Assembly: GCF_005116445.1 (NCBI RefSeq)
Contig: NZ_SWBQ01000002.1
Span: 682,001 to 746,000, forward strand
Length of the DNA: 64,000 nt
Source of the DNA: Pedobacter frigoris
Lineage (GTDB): Bacteria > Bacteroidota > Bacteroidia > Sphingobacteriales > Sphingobacteriaceae
Direction of reading: 5' to 3'
Positions 35,839 to 44,157 of the stretch are shown here, piece by piece; position 1 is the stretch's first letter; every line of letters starts with the position of its first letter. Both the position numbers and the translations under genes were made by a program. Below the pieces are notes generated by a model. The model was given only the letters and a program-made list of their open reading frames with translations, did no database searches and was not told the DNA's origin.

Positions 35839-37383
35839 ATGATAAAGAATTCAACTGGCTTTCATAAAGCTATGCTACTAATTATTTTTTTCAATGTGTT
35901 TTGCGGAACAGTAACTAAATCAGCACCTAATAAACTAACCAAGGGGTATTTATACCTAAATATCTATTTCTCCGAAGCGACAGCTGCAGACACATTAACT
36001 GTATCACTGGGCAAAAATATGCTGGCTACCTTAAAAGGAACCGCTTTCAGGAACAACAGGTCTGATTATAAAGCGGTAAAAAATGACAAAGGCTATTTCC
36101 GATTTGAAATACCTGTTTCTCAATCTTCAGGATATTTTGATTTGAGAAAAAACAGGGTAATGGGAGAAGTCGCTTTTAAAAAATCCGTATCTATACTTGA
36201 ACCGCAATTTTGGGAAATCAACGATAGTTTAACTATTCGATTAAGTTTTAAAGAAAGTAAGCTTGGATTAGGAGCAGAATGTAAATTTAATGGCCGGGGA
36301 GCCGATAAATACAACCTGATTAATCAGTTTAAACATGTAGTTGTAGACAACAAGCTAATAAAGATTACTGAGATGTGGCCTAAAGGATGGAATGGCAATA
36401 TTCTCCAATATGATCAATTTGATGCAATACCAACAGTAACGCAAGCCAAACTGCAATTACTGGAAAACTACAAAAGAAAACTCAGTGCTGAAAGCTATAA
36501 CGTTTTAAAAGCAAATTTAATATATGCTGGCAAGAGCGCTTATTTTGGTGAGATTTCTGCATTTGTTGCTTCCGGACAATTCTCGACGCTGGATTTGAAA
36601 TCCCGGGAAGCTATCATCAACAGGTTCAATTATTCATACGACTTTGAACACAATTATGGTATTGAGGAAAAGTATCTGGCGAAATCAATAAACTTTTTGC
36701 ATTTCATGGCCAATAAGCTACAAACCGCATCAAGACTGAGCACTGGTAAATATTCGCCTGAATGGATCTTTAACAAAGCAAAAGATGCACATTTTAACCC
36801 CGAACTCAAGGAATTAATGGTAATGATGCAGCTTACTACCTTTAGACTAGCTGAAAACCCAGAAGTTTATTATGCAATGGCAAGGACTATCGTTAAAGAC
36901 TCCAGCTACCTCGCACTGTTAAAAGAATTATCGATTAGGAGTCCAGGTAAAAAATTCACAGATTTTAAACTGGAAAGCATCGATGGTCTATTCAAAACAC
37001 TACAAGATTTCAAAAATAAAGTTGTATTAATTGACTTCTGGTATACCGGATGCGGGCATTGCCAGGACTTCTACCGAAAGACATTAATAAAAGCAGAAAA
37101 GAAATTCAAAGATAATCCGCATGTCGTATTTCTTTCCATTTCCATTGACAGAGATAAACCGGTATGGAAAGAAAGTGTTAAAAAGGGTACTTATACCTCC
37201 CTGGATGCAGAAAATGTCTATACCAATGGGTTACGGGCCTTAGATCCCATTGTTACCCGAAACAATATCACCGGCTACCCCTTTGTGATCTTATTAGACA
37301 GGGAAAACAGGATTAAATTTTTCAACTCGAACAATCTATATCAGGAGGAATTGTTAACAGCAGCAATTAATGAGTTGCTCTGA
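35839..37383 (+). CDS. TlpA-like thiol-disulfide oxidoreductase with long N-terminal region
   Basis: The 514-residue secreted protein has a C-terminal thioredoxin fold with active site C405-G-H-C408 in DFWYTGCGHCQDF and the cis-proline in TGYPFVI (about 481). The N-terminal 370 residues are helical and beta-rich without a known name, as in other Bacteroidota SusCD-linked TlpA proteins. It should reduce disulfides in the periplasm or act on an imported substrate. It follows SusD by 13 bp and ends at a hairpin, so it closes the uptake operon. Confidence 0.9.
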   Translation: MIKNSTGFHKAMLLIIFFNVFCGTVTKSAPNKLTKGYLYLNIYFSEATAADTLTVSLGKNMLATLKGTAFRNNRSDYKAVKNDKGYFRFEIPVSQSSGYFDLRKNRVMGEVAFKKSVSILEPQFWEINDSLTIRLSFKESKLGLGAECKFNGRGADKYNLINQFKHVVVDNKLIKITEMWPKGWNGNILQYDQFDAIPTVTQAKLQLLENYKRKLSAESYNVLKANLIYAGKSAYFGEISAFVASGQFSTLDLKSREAIINRFNYSYDFEHNYGIEEKYLAKSINFLHFMANKLQTASRLSTGKYSPEWIFNKAKDAHFNPELKELMVMMQLTTFRLAENPEVYYAMARTIVKDSSYLALLKELSIRSPGKKFTDFKLESIDGLFKTLQDFKNKVVLIDFWYTGCGHCQDFYRKTLIKAEKKFKDNPHVVFLSISIDRDKPVWKESVKKGTYTSLDAENVYTNGLRALDPIVTRNNITGYPFVILLDRENRIKFFNSNNLYQEELLTAAINELL

Positions 37384-37424
37384 CTCTAAGTCTGTAGTAA
37401 ATATTGCAGAAGATAATTAATGGC

Positions 37425-37454
37425 AATAAGGAGGAGGAAATCCTCCTCCTTATT
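37425..37454. terminator. Bidirectional terminator
   Basis: AATAAGGAGGAGGA and TCCTCCTCCTTATT form a near-perfect stem with a two-base loop, between the convergent TlpA and DUF6520-like genes. Confidence 0.85.
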
Positions 37455-37455
37455 A

Positions 37456-37746
37456 TTAAAGCGCCCCTTTTTCCGAGTCAATATCCACATTTGGCCCATT
37501 CACTACTGATTCGGCAATGTTTCCCGAAGTACCAAAATTGAACGGAGAACTACCCGCCGAAATCAGCTTGCAGGGATTTTCATCACCTTCACAATCCTGT
37601 TCAATTTGATTGTAACTAAATGTTCTGTTTGGAGCTGTTCCTGTTGCTCCTGTTACATAGGCTTGATTAAGCCTTACCGCATTTGTAAATGCACTCGCGC
37701 TTAGTGCAACCGCTGCTACTGCTAAGCCAAAAAATACTTTTTTCAT
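37456..37746 (-). CDS. Short secreted protein, DUF6520-like
   Basis: From the ATG at 37746 the 96-residue product has a signal peptide (MKKVFFGLAVAAVALSASAF) and a small mature part with a cysteine pair (QDCEGDENPC). Short Bacteroidota proteins with this layout belong to the DUF6520 group and usually accompany SusC/SusD and MauE-like genes, as here. Its job is unknown; a role as a secreted peptide or metal-binding protein is possible. An ATG at 37779 gives a longer, less likely start. Confidence 0.7.
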   Translation of the reverse strand: MKKVFFGLAVAAVALSASAFTNAVRLNQAYVTGATGTAPNRTFSYNQIEQDCEGDENPCKLISAGSSPFNFGTSGNIAESVVNGPNVDIDSEKGAL

Positions 37747-37828
37747 AATCGTATTTATTAAGGTTTGATTTTTTACCATATTTCTTTAACCAGGGTACGG
37801 CTTTACCTGCCTTGCCTAAGCAAAATCT

Positions 37829-38278
37829 TTATTTCTTATAAATGATCAACCCAAATATTGACAGGAAGAGAAAAATTGAATTAAACCAGATATGTTGCTT
37901 CCATGAGAGTTTAGAAATGATTCCCCCGCAACTGCAAGGCAGTTCCTGTTTAAACAGGAACATGTATATGATGTATATAATAAATAAGGTCATTAATCCT
38001 AATGATGCCATTATTCCATATTTTTTTGTCGCAGGAATAATAAGCAGTGCCGACACTAACAATTCCGTGATTGGAACCAGGTAGGCTATTATAGTATTGT
38101 AATCACTAATGAGTGGGTACTTCGTCAGTACATCCTTAAATGTTTCAATGGTAATTAATTTACCACCAGCAGTGTAGACAAATAGCAATACAAATAGATA
38201 AGTAATAGCATCAAAAATGATCCTCTTATTTTTTTCTGTCCACAGAAATAATCCTGGTTTATTTATTGAAGTTTCCAT
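37829..38278 (-). CDS. MauE/DoxX-like redox membrane protein
   Basis: The 149 residues contain four membrane helices (about 24-42, 64-82, 88-110, 130-147) and a CSCGG motif between helices 3 and 4, as in MauE/DoxX-type proteins that handle disulfides in the membrane. It probably passes reducing power to the periplasmic thioredoxin or the DUF6520-like peptide. It lies 82 bp upstream of the DUF6520-like gene on the same strand, and together with TlpA suggests a redox-linked uptake locus. Confidence 0.8.
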   Translation of the reverse strand: METSINKPGLFLWTEKNKRIIFDAITYLFVLLFVYTAGGKLITIETFKDVLTKYPLISDYNTIIAYLVPITELLVSALLIIPATKKYGIMASLGLMTLFIIYIIYMFLFKQELPCSCGGIISKLSWKQHIWFNSIFLFLSIFGLIIYKK

Positions 38279-38424
38279 GTTTAAGTTCGCTTAATTTCAA
38301 AAATTGTTGTTCACAATCATAGTTTTATTTCAGGCTTAAAAACCAGCTGATCAAGACGTATTGAACAGCCGGCAATCAATTTCCCTGTTGGGTATAGTAA
38401 AATTAAATCAATGGTTAAAAAAAG

Positions 38425-38466
38425 CACCTAACCGAATTGGACAAAATCACCTAACCATTTTGGACA
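38425..38466. repeat. Direct repeat, 23-bp spacing
   Basis: CACCTAACCGAATTGGACA (38425-38443) and CACCTAACCATTTTGGACA (38448-38466) share 16 of 19 positions and repeat every 23 bp. The second copy covers the 3' end of the AraC gene. Could be regulator sites or an insertion scar. Confidence 0.5.
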
Positions 38467-39472
38467 CTTTTCGGGTATTAAGGAAAGGGGCATGTTTTTT
38501 GGCATCCGTAGGAGAAAAACCAAAGTGCTTCTTAAATTTCCGTGAGAAGGATTGGGGATCTCCATACCCAAATCTTTCTGATACGCTCTTTACTGAAAGA
38601 TTATCTTGGGCTATTAAGTAATGTGCAGCATCCATTTTTTCCTGGTCACAAAAATCTTTAACGGTAACCTTAAAGGTTTTAAAAAAAGTTCTCGCTAAGG
38701 TACGGTGACTAATATTGAACATGTCGGCGAATTCTTCCACCGTTGGAAGTGGCCCCAAAAAAGAATGATATCTAATGTACTCATATACTCTGATTACAAT
38801 TTCTAACCGTCCTGGTTGAGAAAACCTTTGCGGACTTTCTTGTTGCAAATGCGCTTCAAGCAGTTCATTGAAAAGTTTAAGGATTGCTGCTTCGATTCCA
38901 AGGATTCTCTGCTGTGTATAGTTCCCTAGATTACGCAAATATAAGTGCATCGCCTTGCTAATTTCACATACATGGAATATGTTCGGATCGGAATCATTTT
39001 GAAGAAGCTTTTTAATTGGCAATTGAAGTTCTGGATAATCATCATGCATTTTCCCTAAAAGATGGGGATGCAAGACGAAATAAGCCACCATGCTTTTGCC
39101 AGGAAACCAAGGAGATGAATACTCACCTGCGGGCACATACATAACGAAGCATGTTCCCTGTTTTAAACATATCATTTCTGATTTACCCCGCATCAGAAAA
39201 TTTATTTCCCCTTCCATTATATAAAAGAAACCGAGAAAGGCCTGTGGCACTATAGTAGTGACAGCAAACGAATCGGTTATATGTGCATGAAACAGTGTGA
39301 TAAAAATATTGGAACCGCTATATGATTGCTTCAGCAGACGCAACTTTGGCCCAACAATGTAATTCACCTGCGCATAGGAAATCTTAGGCTCAAGATCGTC
39401 CGGGCATTTATCATGATGGCTTATTTCTTTCAGCAGCTCCGCTGGAAAATTAAAGGATAGAGGCTCTTTCAT
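38447..39472 (-). CDS. AraC-family transcriptional regulator
   Basis: The 341-residue protein has an N-terminal cupin-like region (about 60-150; FITLFHAHITDSFAVTTIVP) and a C-terminal AraC/XylS double HTH (about 245-335): VEEFADMFNISHRTLARTFF and SVSERFGYGDPQSFSRKFKK HFGFSP. The ligand is not known. It starts MKEPLSFNFPAELLKEISHH. The gene 24 bp upstream is on the same strand but no catabolic operon is adjacent, so the target is unclear; the direct repeat at its 3' end might be an insertion edge. Confidence 0.92.
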   Translation of the reverse strand: MKEPLSFNFPAELLKEISHHDKCPDDLEPKISYAQVNYIVGPKLRLLKQSYSGSNIFITLFHAHITDSFAVTTIVPQAFLGFFYIMEGEINFLMRGKSEMICLKQGTCFVMYVPAGEYSSPWFPGKSMVAYFVLHPHLLGKMHDDYPELQLPIKKLLQNDSDPNIFHVCEISKAMHLYLRNLGNYTQQRILGIEAAILKLFNELLEAHLQQESPQRFSQPGRLEIVIRVYEYIRYHSFLGPLPTVEEFADMFNISHRTLARTFFKTFKVTVKDFCDQEKMDAAHYLIAQDNLSVKSVSERFGYGDPQSFSRKFKKHFGFSPTDAKKHAPFLNTRKVSKMVR

Positions 39473-39496
39473 TCAGGGATGGGGGAATGAGAGCCG

Positions 39497-39964
39497 CTAG
39501 CGACTTTCCAGTTTCTTTATCAGTGTTAACATCTCAAGGTGTGCAGTTTGCCAGTCTCCACGTGCAATTCCTTCGTTCCTGATTTTGACTGCCTTATCAA
39601 TAGCTTCCTCTGGTGATTGTGCGAAAACCTTAACGGAGAAATCAGCTTGCTCAATGTCAGGGCTTGCACATACCTCAACCAAAAAAGTCCGGGCCAACGC
39701 CTCCTCAGCATCTTCAATTGACGTACAGATCGATACATCGTCGGGAATAGTTTTGGTGCCAGCCAGCTCTACCCGATAAGGATCTTGATTTTTATCGCTG
39801 ATAAAATCGGGGTTTAAAATCAGATCAATAATTCTCAGATCCTGTTTGGTTTTGAAGCGGACTAAAAAGTTTTCCGCTTTCTCCAAACTATCAAATATCG
39901 CATGGACGGAATCCAGGTCATCCCAATCCCGTGCTTGGACGGCGTAGATTGTTTGATTATTCAT
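39497..39964 (-). CDS. Hypothetical protein
   Basis: The 155-residue cytosolic protein is acidic with segments VHAIFDSLEKAENFLVRFKT and FSVKVFAQSPEEAIDKAVKI. The repeated ...AEN/EEAID... pattern looks like two related halves about 90 residues apart (small alpha/beta units, IIDLILNPDF / LVEVCASPDI). No family was recognised. It lies 24 bp upstream of the AraC gene in the same direction and so may be co-transcribed. An intrinsic terminator separates it from the Crp-like gene upstream. Confidence 0.6.
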   Translation of the reverse strand: MNNQTIYAVQARDWDDLDSVHAIFDSLEKAENFLVRFKTKQDLRIIDLILNPDFISDKNQDPYRVELAGTKTIPDDVSICTSIEDAEEALARTFLVEVCASPDIEQADFSVKVFAQSPEEAIDKAVKIRNEGIARGDWQTAHLEMLTLIKKLESR

Positions 39965-40005
39965 ATCAGTACTTTAACTTACCTAAAGCTCGAAACTTTA
40001 TAATC

Positions 40006-40057
40006 AAAAAAAGGCGACGCAGATCGTAAAAAAACACGATCTGCGTCGCCTTTTTTT
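40006..40057. terminator. Strong terminator after the Crp-like gene
   Basis: AAGGCGACGCAGATCGT and ACGATCTGCGTCGCCTT are perfectly complementary around an A-rich loop with flanking A and T runs. It sits 22 bp downstream of the Crp-like gene (-). Confidence 0.9.
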
Positions 40058-40078
40058 CAGACTTTGGTCTGCTTTTTT

Positions 40079-40723
40079 TCAGACGGTGGGTAGTTGTCTA
40101 TTCTTAAACCGCCTTCTAAGCTTGCCGAGCGTATCGGTAGACATGCCCATATATTCAGCAATATATTTTAGCTGTATATAGGGAAAAAGCAAATTCAGTT
40201 CAACCTCTTTCTTTAAATAACGCTCTGTTGTACTGAGATCAATAATATCGTTCGCATGCTGTTTCCTTGCCACCTCAAAATCGCTCCGGATCTTCTCGGT
40301 AAGTTTATCTGTCTCTGCAAAAGTATCCTTTAAAATTTTCCAATTGTCATAGCTGATGAATATGACTTTACTATCCTTGACAACTTTAATCTTGACCTGG
40401 GACGGCTCCTGGTCAAAGAATCCAGGAATAGCGTAGATAAAGGTAAGGGCAAACCAAAACCAACTAGTTTTTTCGGCGTAGCTATCTTTATCGACACTTA
40501 TTTCCCGGAGCAGACCATCAATTGTAAACCACACGATATTCTGTTTTGCCCCAGGGCTTAGGATAGTATTGCCTTTGCCGTAAGTTACTTCAAAAAGCAT
40601 GCGGCGTAACATAGCTTTAAACTCTTTGCTTAATTCGATAAAATGTCCCATAATGCCAATTAAAATTTCGAAGGACTCGTCGGATATAGGGGTAACCGGA
40701 GCTTTTTTGGGATGATTGTCCAT
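40079..40723 (-). CDS. Crp/Fnr-like cyclic-nucleotide-binding-domain regulator
   Basis: The 214-residue protein has a cNMP-type beta-barrel (about 40-125: GKGNTILSPGAKQNIVWFTI, DGLLREISVDKDS ... VIFISYDNWKILKD) and a C-terminal HTH (QLKYIAEYMGMSTDTLGKLR) in place of the usual Crp helix. Sphingobacteria have many such Crp-like proteins with no proven ligand. It is divergent from the histidine phosphatase, 406 bp away, and may regulate it. Confidence 0.85.
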   Translation of the reverse strand: MDNHPKKAPVTPISDESFEILIGIMGHFIELSKEFKAMLRRMLFEVTYGKGNTILSPGAKQNIVWFTIDGLLREISVDKDSYAEKTSWFWFALTFIYAIPGFFDQEPSQVKIKVVKDSKVIFISYDNWKILKDTFAETDKLTEKIRSDFEVARKQHANDIIDLSTTERYLKKEVELNLLFPYIQLKYIAEYMGMSTDTLGKLRRRFKNRQLPTV

Positions 40724-41129
40724 AGGAAGAATTAAAATACTGCGAGCGCAGAGGTTAATATTTAGTTCAATTAAGAATAGTTGTCAGCAGATGCAAATAT
40801 TGACCAAAATTTCTAGACAAGCAAATCTTCATATTCGCAAGTAACTCTTAATAATCGATTTTAGGTGATAAAAATAAAAGGAGAAGAATGGGCATTACCC
40901 TCTCTTTAACGACCATCCCCACTTTTTCGAGCAAAATGAAAGCACCGCCGATTTGTCAAAAGAAATATAATATTTAAATTATATGAGTTAGGTTTTAAAT
41001 GCGCTCTAAAATCCGAGTAAAACACTTGACAACTAAACAGTTTCTGCTTTATGACCAGCAAATAAGGAAGTCCTGCACGAACAATTTAATAGCGTTTTCG
41101 TAATATTGGATAATTAAAAATTATTTGAC
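40724..41129. other. Divergent intergenic region, no element recognised
   Basis: AT-rich with no ORF or clear repeat. It must contain the promoters of the Crp-like (-) and phosphatase (+) genes. Confidence 0.5.
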
Positions 41130-41768
41130 ATGAAAGTTGTTTGGTTTATACGACATGGTGAAAGTTCGGCTAATGCCGGATTACCCACTACTGATCCGGG
41201 AACTATACCTCTAACATCAAAGGGAAAATCCCAGGCAGAAGCCCTAGCCAAAACTATAGATAAGCGACCTGAATTAATTGTAGTGACTCCTTACCTACGC
41301 ACTCAACAAACTGCCGAGCCAACAACAGTTAAGTTTCCAGATGTGCCTATTGAAGTTTGGCCGTTGCAGGAATATGATTTTCTGTCTCCAGCTCAATGTA
41401 TTGGGACCAGTGTAGAAGATCGCAAGCCCTGGGTAAGAGATTACTGGAATAAGAGCGAGGCAACGTATGTTCATGGAACAGGCGCAGAGTCCTTTATTGA
41501 CTTTAAAGGTAGGGTAATCAATGGGATTAAGCGACTGCAAAACCGAAGTGAGAATTTTATTCTGGTATTTGTGCATGGTCATGTAATCCGGGCGACATGT
41601 CAATATATCCAGACTAGCAACGAGAATATAGACAATCAAAGTATGCGCTATTTCAGGGACAAAATGAGTAAGCTTTCTGTTGAAAATACGGCTATTTTCA
41701 AGTGTGAATATGATGATAATAAATGGACGGTTATAAATCCAAATTTACAATCGATAGAAAAAACATAA
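41130..41768 (+). CDS. Histidine phosphatase family protein
   Basis: The 212-residue protein has the phosphoglycerate-mutase-like motif IRHGES near the N-terminus (catalytic His in RHG), arginines in ELIVVTPYLRTQQTAEPT, and the second catalytic His in FILVFVHGHVIRATCQYIQ. It hydrolyses phosphate monoesters in the cytosol; the natural substrate is not known. Length is normal for the family. It lies between the Crp-like regulator and the mobilization region, so its link to either is unclear. Confidence 0.9.
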   Translation: MKVVWFIRHGESSANAGLPTTDPGTIPLTSKGKSQAEALAKTIDKRPELIVVTPYLRTQQTAEPTTVKFPDVPIEVWPLQEYDFLSPAQCIGTSVEDRKPWVRDYWNKSEATYVHGTGAESFIDFKGRVINGIKRLQNRSENFILVFVHGHVIRATCQYIQTSNENIDNQSMRYFRDKMSKLSVENTAIFKCEYDDNKWTVINPNLQSIEKT

Positions 41769-41807
41769 AGGGATTTGATCAAATCGCCTCCCTCTATTGC
41801 GTTATAA

Positions 41808-42404
41808 TTACTGCCCTGACTTGGCTTTTTTCAAATTTTCGTTCGCCGCTTGCTGCTGTTTTTCTGCCTGCTCAGCCTGTGCCTGCGCTGCGATAATGGC
41901 ATTCTGTTTGGCCATCTCCTTTTCCGCCATTTCCACCAGTGCGTTTGGATCTTCCCCTAACTTGGTGAGTATGGTTTTAGCCGCTTCAGGATATAGCGCC
42001 CTGATGAGCCAGAAATTATAGGCTTCATCATTGAGCCTATTGTTACGGTGGTTCAGGTATAAGGCTGTTCCAACCGAACTTGTGGTCAATAAAATGCAAA
42101 CCACTACACCGATGATCAGATTTTTCGACCATGCCCCGAAATGATGGGAGTTTCTTACTGTTATAACTTTCGGAGTTGAAGCCAGAATTTGCTTGACCTC
42201 ATCGATGTTTTGTTGAATTTTAGAGTGATCATATCTGTTATTTGATTTTTCAATCTGCCCATAGATATCAGTCATGGACTTGTTATAATGTTTTAAAAAG
42301 GTGTCTAAATATTCAGGCACTACACTTTCTAAGACCTTTACTCTTTCAACAAATCCTTCAAATAATTCTTCTAACATGTTTACTCTTTCTTCTATTTCTT
42401 TCAT
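41808..42404 (-). CDS. Membrane protein with coiled coils, mobilization-associated
   Basis: The 198-residue protein has heptad-like N-terminal helices (MKEIEERVNMLEELFEGFVE), one membrane helix (about 114-136: NLIIGVVVCILLTTSSVGTA), and an A/Q/E-rich C-terminal coiled coil. It follows the relaxase gene by 30 bp on the same strand, so it likely belongs to the mobilization set. Proteins of this shape are common after Bacteroidota relaxases and have no proven role. Confidence 0.65.
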   Translation of the reverse strand: MKEIEERVNMLEELFEGFVERVKVLESVVPEYLDTFLKHYNKSMTDIYGQIEKSNNRYDHSKIQQNIDEVKQILASTPKVITVRNSHHFGAWSKNLIIGVVVCILLTTSSVGTALYLNHRNNRLNDEAYNFWLIRALYPEAAKTILTKLGEDPNALVEMAEKEMAKQNAIIAAQAQAEQAEKQQQAANENLKKAKSGQ

Positions 42405-42434
42405 ACTAGGTGGGTTTTGGGGTTAAATATTTAC

Positions 42435-43409
42435 CTATCTGGTTACGCCTTGGGATTGCTCGGTCTCATGTTTCTTCCTTTTTCTACGGCGTTTGTCTGC
42501 ATCGCCAATGGGATCTGATTGCGCCGGAATAAATTCACTGCGAAACAAAATATCCAATAAACTTTCCCCTCGGTCATGGCTGTGCTGATGTTCCGCTTGG
42601 ACGTCAATTCGGATTGCTTCCCTCAACTGATCAGCCAGAGAAGGCCTATTAGCTGCTAATGCTTCCTGGTACTGTTTTACCTGATAATTCCTGTCCAGCT
42701 GTCTATCCAATTGGGCAAAGCTGAAGCTACGATCTACTGAAGAACCTTTCATTTTTAGGGTTCCCTTTTCAAACGAAATGCCTTGCACCTCATTGGTTCC
42801 ACTACGGTATTTATAGGCTACGGCTATTCCCTTCGCATTCAACTTACTTTCAAATCCTTTCCAGCTGATCGACTGCTTCAATGCACTTTTAATGGAATCA
42901 TAGAGTTCATATTTCAGACTTTCTTTTCCTTTCAAGGCGAGACGGTTGACCAGTTCTTTGCCTTCTCCAAGGTGGTAGCCATACTTTAATGTGATGTCTT
43001 TACAAGCTTTTATATTGCGCTGGTAATCATTTTTATCAGTAATTGTCTGACCGGAATTATCAACCCGGTTATACACGATATGCAAGTGCGGATGCTCCCT
43101 GTCATGATGTCTCACAATTAAACATTGTGTATTAGCAATCCCCATTTTTTTCATGTATTCCTGCGCTCTTGCGACCATTTGCTCATCGTTGAGCTTAGGC
43201 AAATCCTCTTTGCTCCAGCTGAGTACCAAGTGCCCGACAGCCTTTCCCAGACCTGGTCGCAACTTGCGTTGCAAATTAAAATCCTGTGTAATTGATTTTG
43301 CATCCTGAATCCTCACCCCCTCTGCTGAAAGGATTTTCGCATCTGGTTTATCCAGGAGATACCGGACGCAGCCTCCGAAGCTTTTTCCAGTGATTGGTTT
43401 ACCGATCAT
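42435..43409 (-). CDS. Relaxase (MobA/MobB-type)
   Basis: The relaxase motif HHDREHPHLH (101-110) lies in a domain with an upstream GKSFGGCVRYLLDKPD; the HxxxHxH array binds the metal for nicking oriT. The nucleophilic Tyr or Ser was not assigned. The protein is 324 residues, with a basic tail (DADKRRRKRKKHETEQSQ). It overlaps the MobC-like gene by 11 bp, as usual for mobilization operons. oriT is expected just upstream of the MobC-like gene. Confidence 0.93.
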   Translation of the reverse strand: MIGKPITGKSFGGCVRYLLDKPDAKILSAEGVRIQDAKSITQDFNLQRKLRPGLGKAVGHLVLSWSKEDLPKLNDEQMVARAQEYMKKMGIANTQCLIVRHHDREHPHLHIVYNRVDNSGQTITDKNDYQRNIKACKDITLKYGYHLGEGKELVNRLALKGKESLKYELYDSIKSALKQSISWKGFESKLNAKGIAVAYKYRSGTNEVQGISFEKGTLKMKGSSVDRSFSFAQLDRQLDRNYQVKQYQEALAANRPSLADQLREAIRIDVQAEHQHSHDRGESLLDILFRSEFIPAQSDPIGDADKRRRKRKKHETEQSQGVTR

Positions 43410-43776
43410 GATTACTGATTTTAGTTAACAAACTTTCTATTTGAACCAGTAGCGCCTGGCACTTTAAAGCCAGGCTAAATAGTCCATTAACATGCGCTAG
43501 ATGTGTCAGCTGATTGAGGTTGTTTGACAAGCCTGATAAATCCCTGAACCAGCCCACTTCCTCGGTTGAAAAGCGTGGAACTACCTTTGCACTTTTCGCC
43601 GCTTTGCGGCACCATTCGCTGGGCTTCATTCCGGCAACTTTAGATTTGTTTTCTATAAAAAGGCGTTCAGTAGGAGTCATCCTTACCATCAGCAAATCAC
43701 TTTTTTTGATCAATTTTTTTGGTCTGCCTGGCAGACGCTTATTGTTGTCTTTGGGATTAGATTGTGTTGCTGTCAT
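43399..43776 (-). CDS. MobC-like relaxosome accessory protein
   Basis: The 125 residues start with a basic stretch (GRPKKLIKKSDLLMVRMTPT) and a ribbon-helix-helix-like segment (MVRMTPTERLFIENKSKVAG), followed by the MobC signature LSNNLNQLTHLAHVNG. It binds oriT with the relaxase and opens the strands. It overlaps the relaxase start by 11 bp. The oriT-like inverted repeats lie 40-150 bp upstream. Confidence 0.88.
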   Translation of the reverse strand: MTATQSNPKDNNKRLPGRPKKLIKKSDLLMVRMTPTERLFIENKSKVAGMKPSEWCRKAAKSAKVVPRFSTEEVGWFRDLSGLSNNLNQLTHLAHVNGLFSLALKCQALLVQIESLLTKISNHDR

Positions 43777-43815
43777 TAATTTCCTTCATTAAACTGTTTG
43801 GAATGTCGACCACCG

Positions 43816-43929
43816 GGAGCGAGTTCCCCGAAGCACCTTTTTGGGGTGCCGGGGAGTTTTTGTATAGCAAAAACATTAACTCGCTCCTTACCAACCGCCA
43901 ATAGTGAGGGTACGAACTGATTGGCGGTT
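43816..43929. other. Probable oriT: set of nested inverted repeats
   Basis: Upstream of the MobC-like gene. The outer repeat GGAGCGAGTT (43816-43825) / AACTCGCTCC (43878-43887) encloses CCCCG...CGGGG with GCACC/GGTGC (43826-43854) and GTTTTTG/CAAAAAC (43855-43873). A second pair AACCGCCAAT (43893-43902) / ATTGGCGGTT (43920-43929) follows. This is the expected place and shape of a relaxase nicking region; the nic site itself is not assigned. Confidence 0.6.
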
Positions 43930-44085
43930 CATCTTACTTTTTTTTAACTGTAAATAGGATCTAGACTCCCCATGACTGCCGACAGGACAATTGTTCTGGC
44001 AGATCGTAAAATGGTAACAGGATTTTGTTCACAGATATAACAGATAAAAGCATCAATCCGATTAGATCCGAGATCACCTATACTA

Positions 44086-44123
44086 TATATCTGAATATCT
44101 AGATATACAAATATTCAGATATA
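44086..44123. repeat. AT-rich palindrome downstream of the primase gene
   Basis: TATATCTGAATAT ... ATATTCAGATATA forms a 38-bp near-palindrome with a second small internal pair. It is 35 bp past the primase stop and may be a terminator or part of an origin. Confidence 0.5.
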
Positions 44124-44157
44124 CAGCTATACGAATATGTCCTGTTTCTTATCAAAC

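Noticed and set aside
44086..44123. AT-rich palindrome as iteron origin
   Set aside because: It is a single palindrome directly after the primase stop, better explained as a terminator-like or regulatory hairpin; the cluster at 45.1 kb is a stronger origin candidate.
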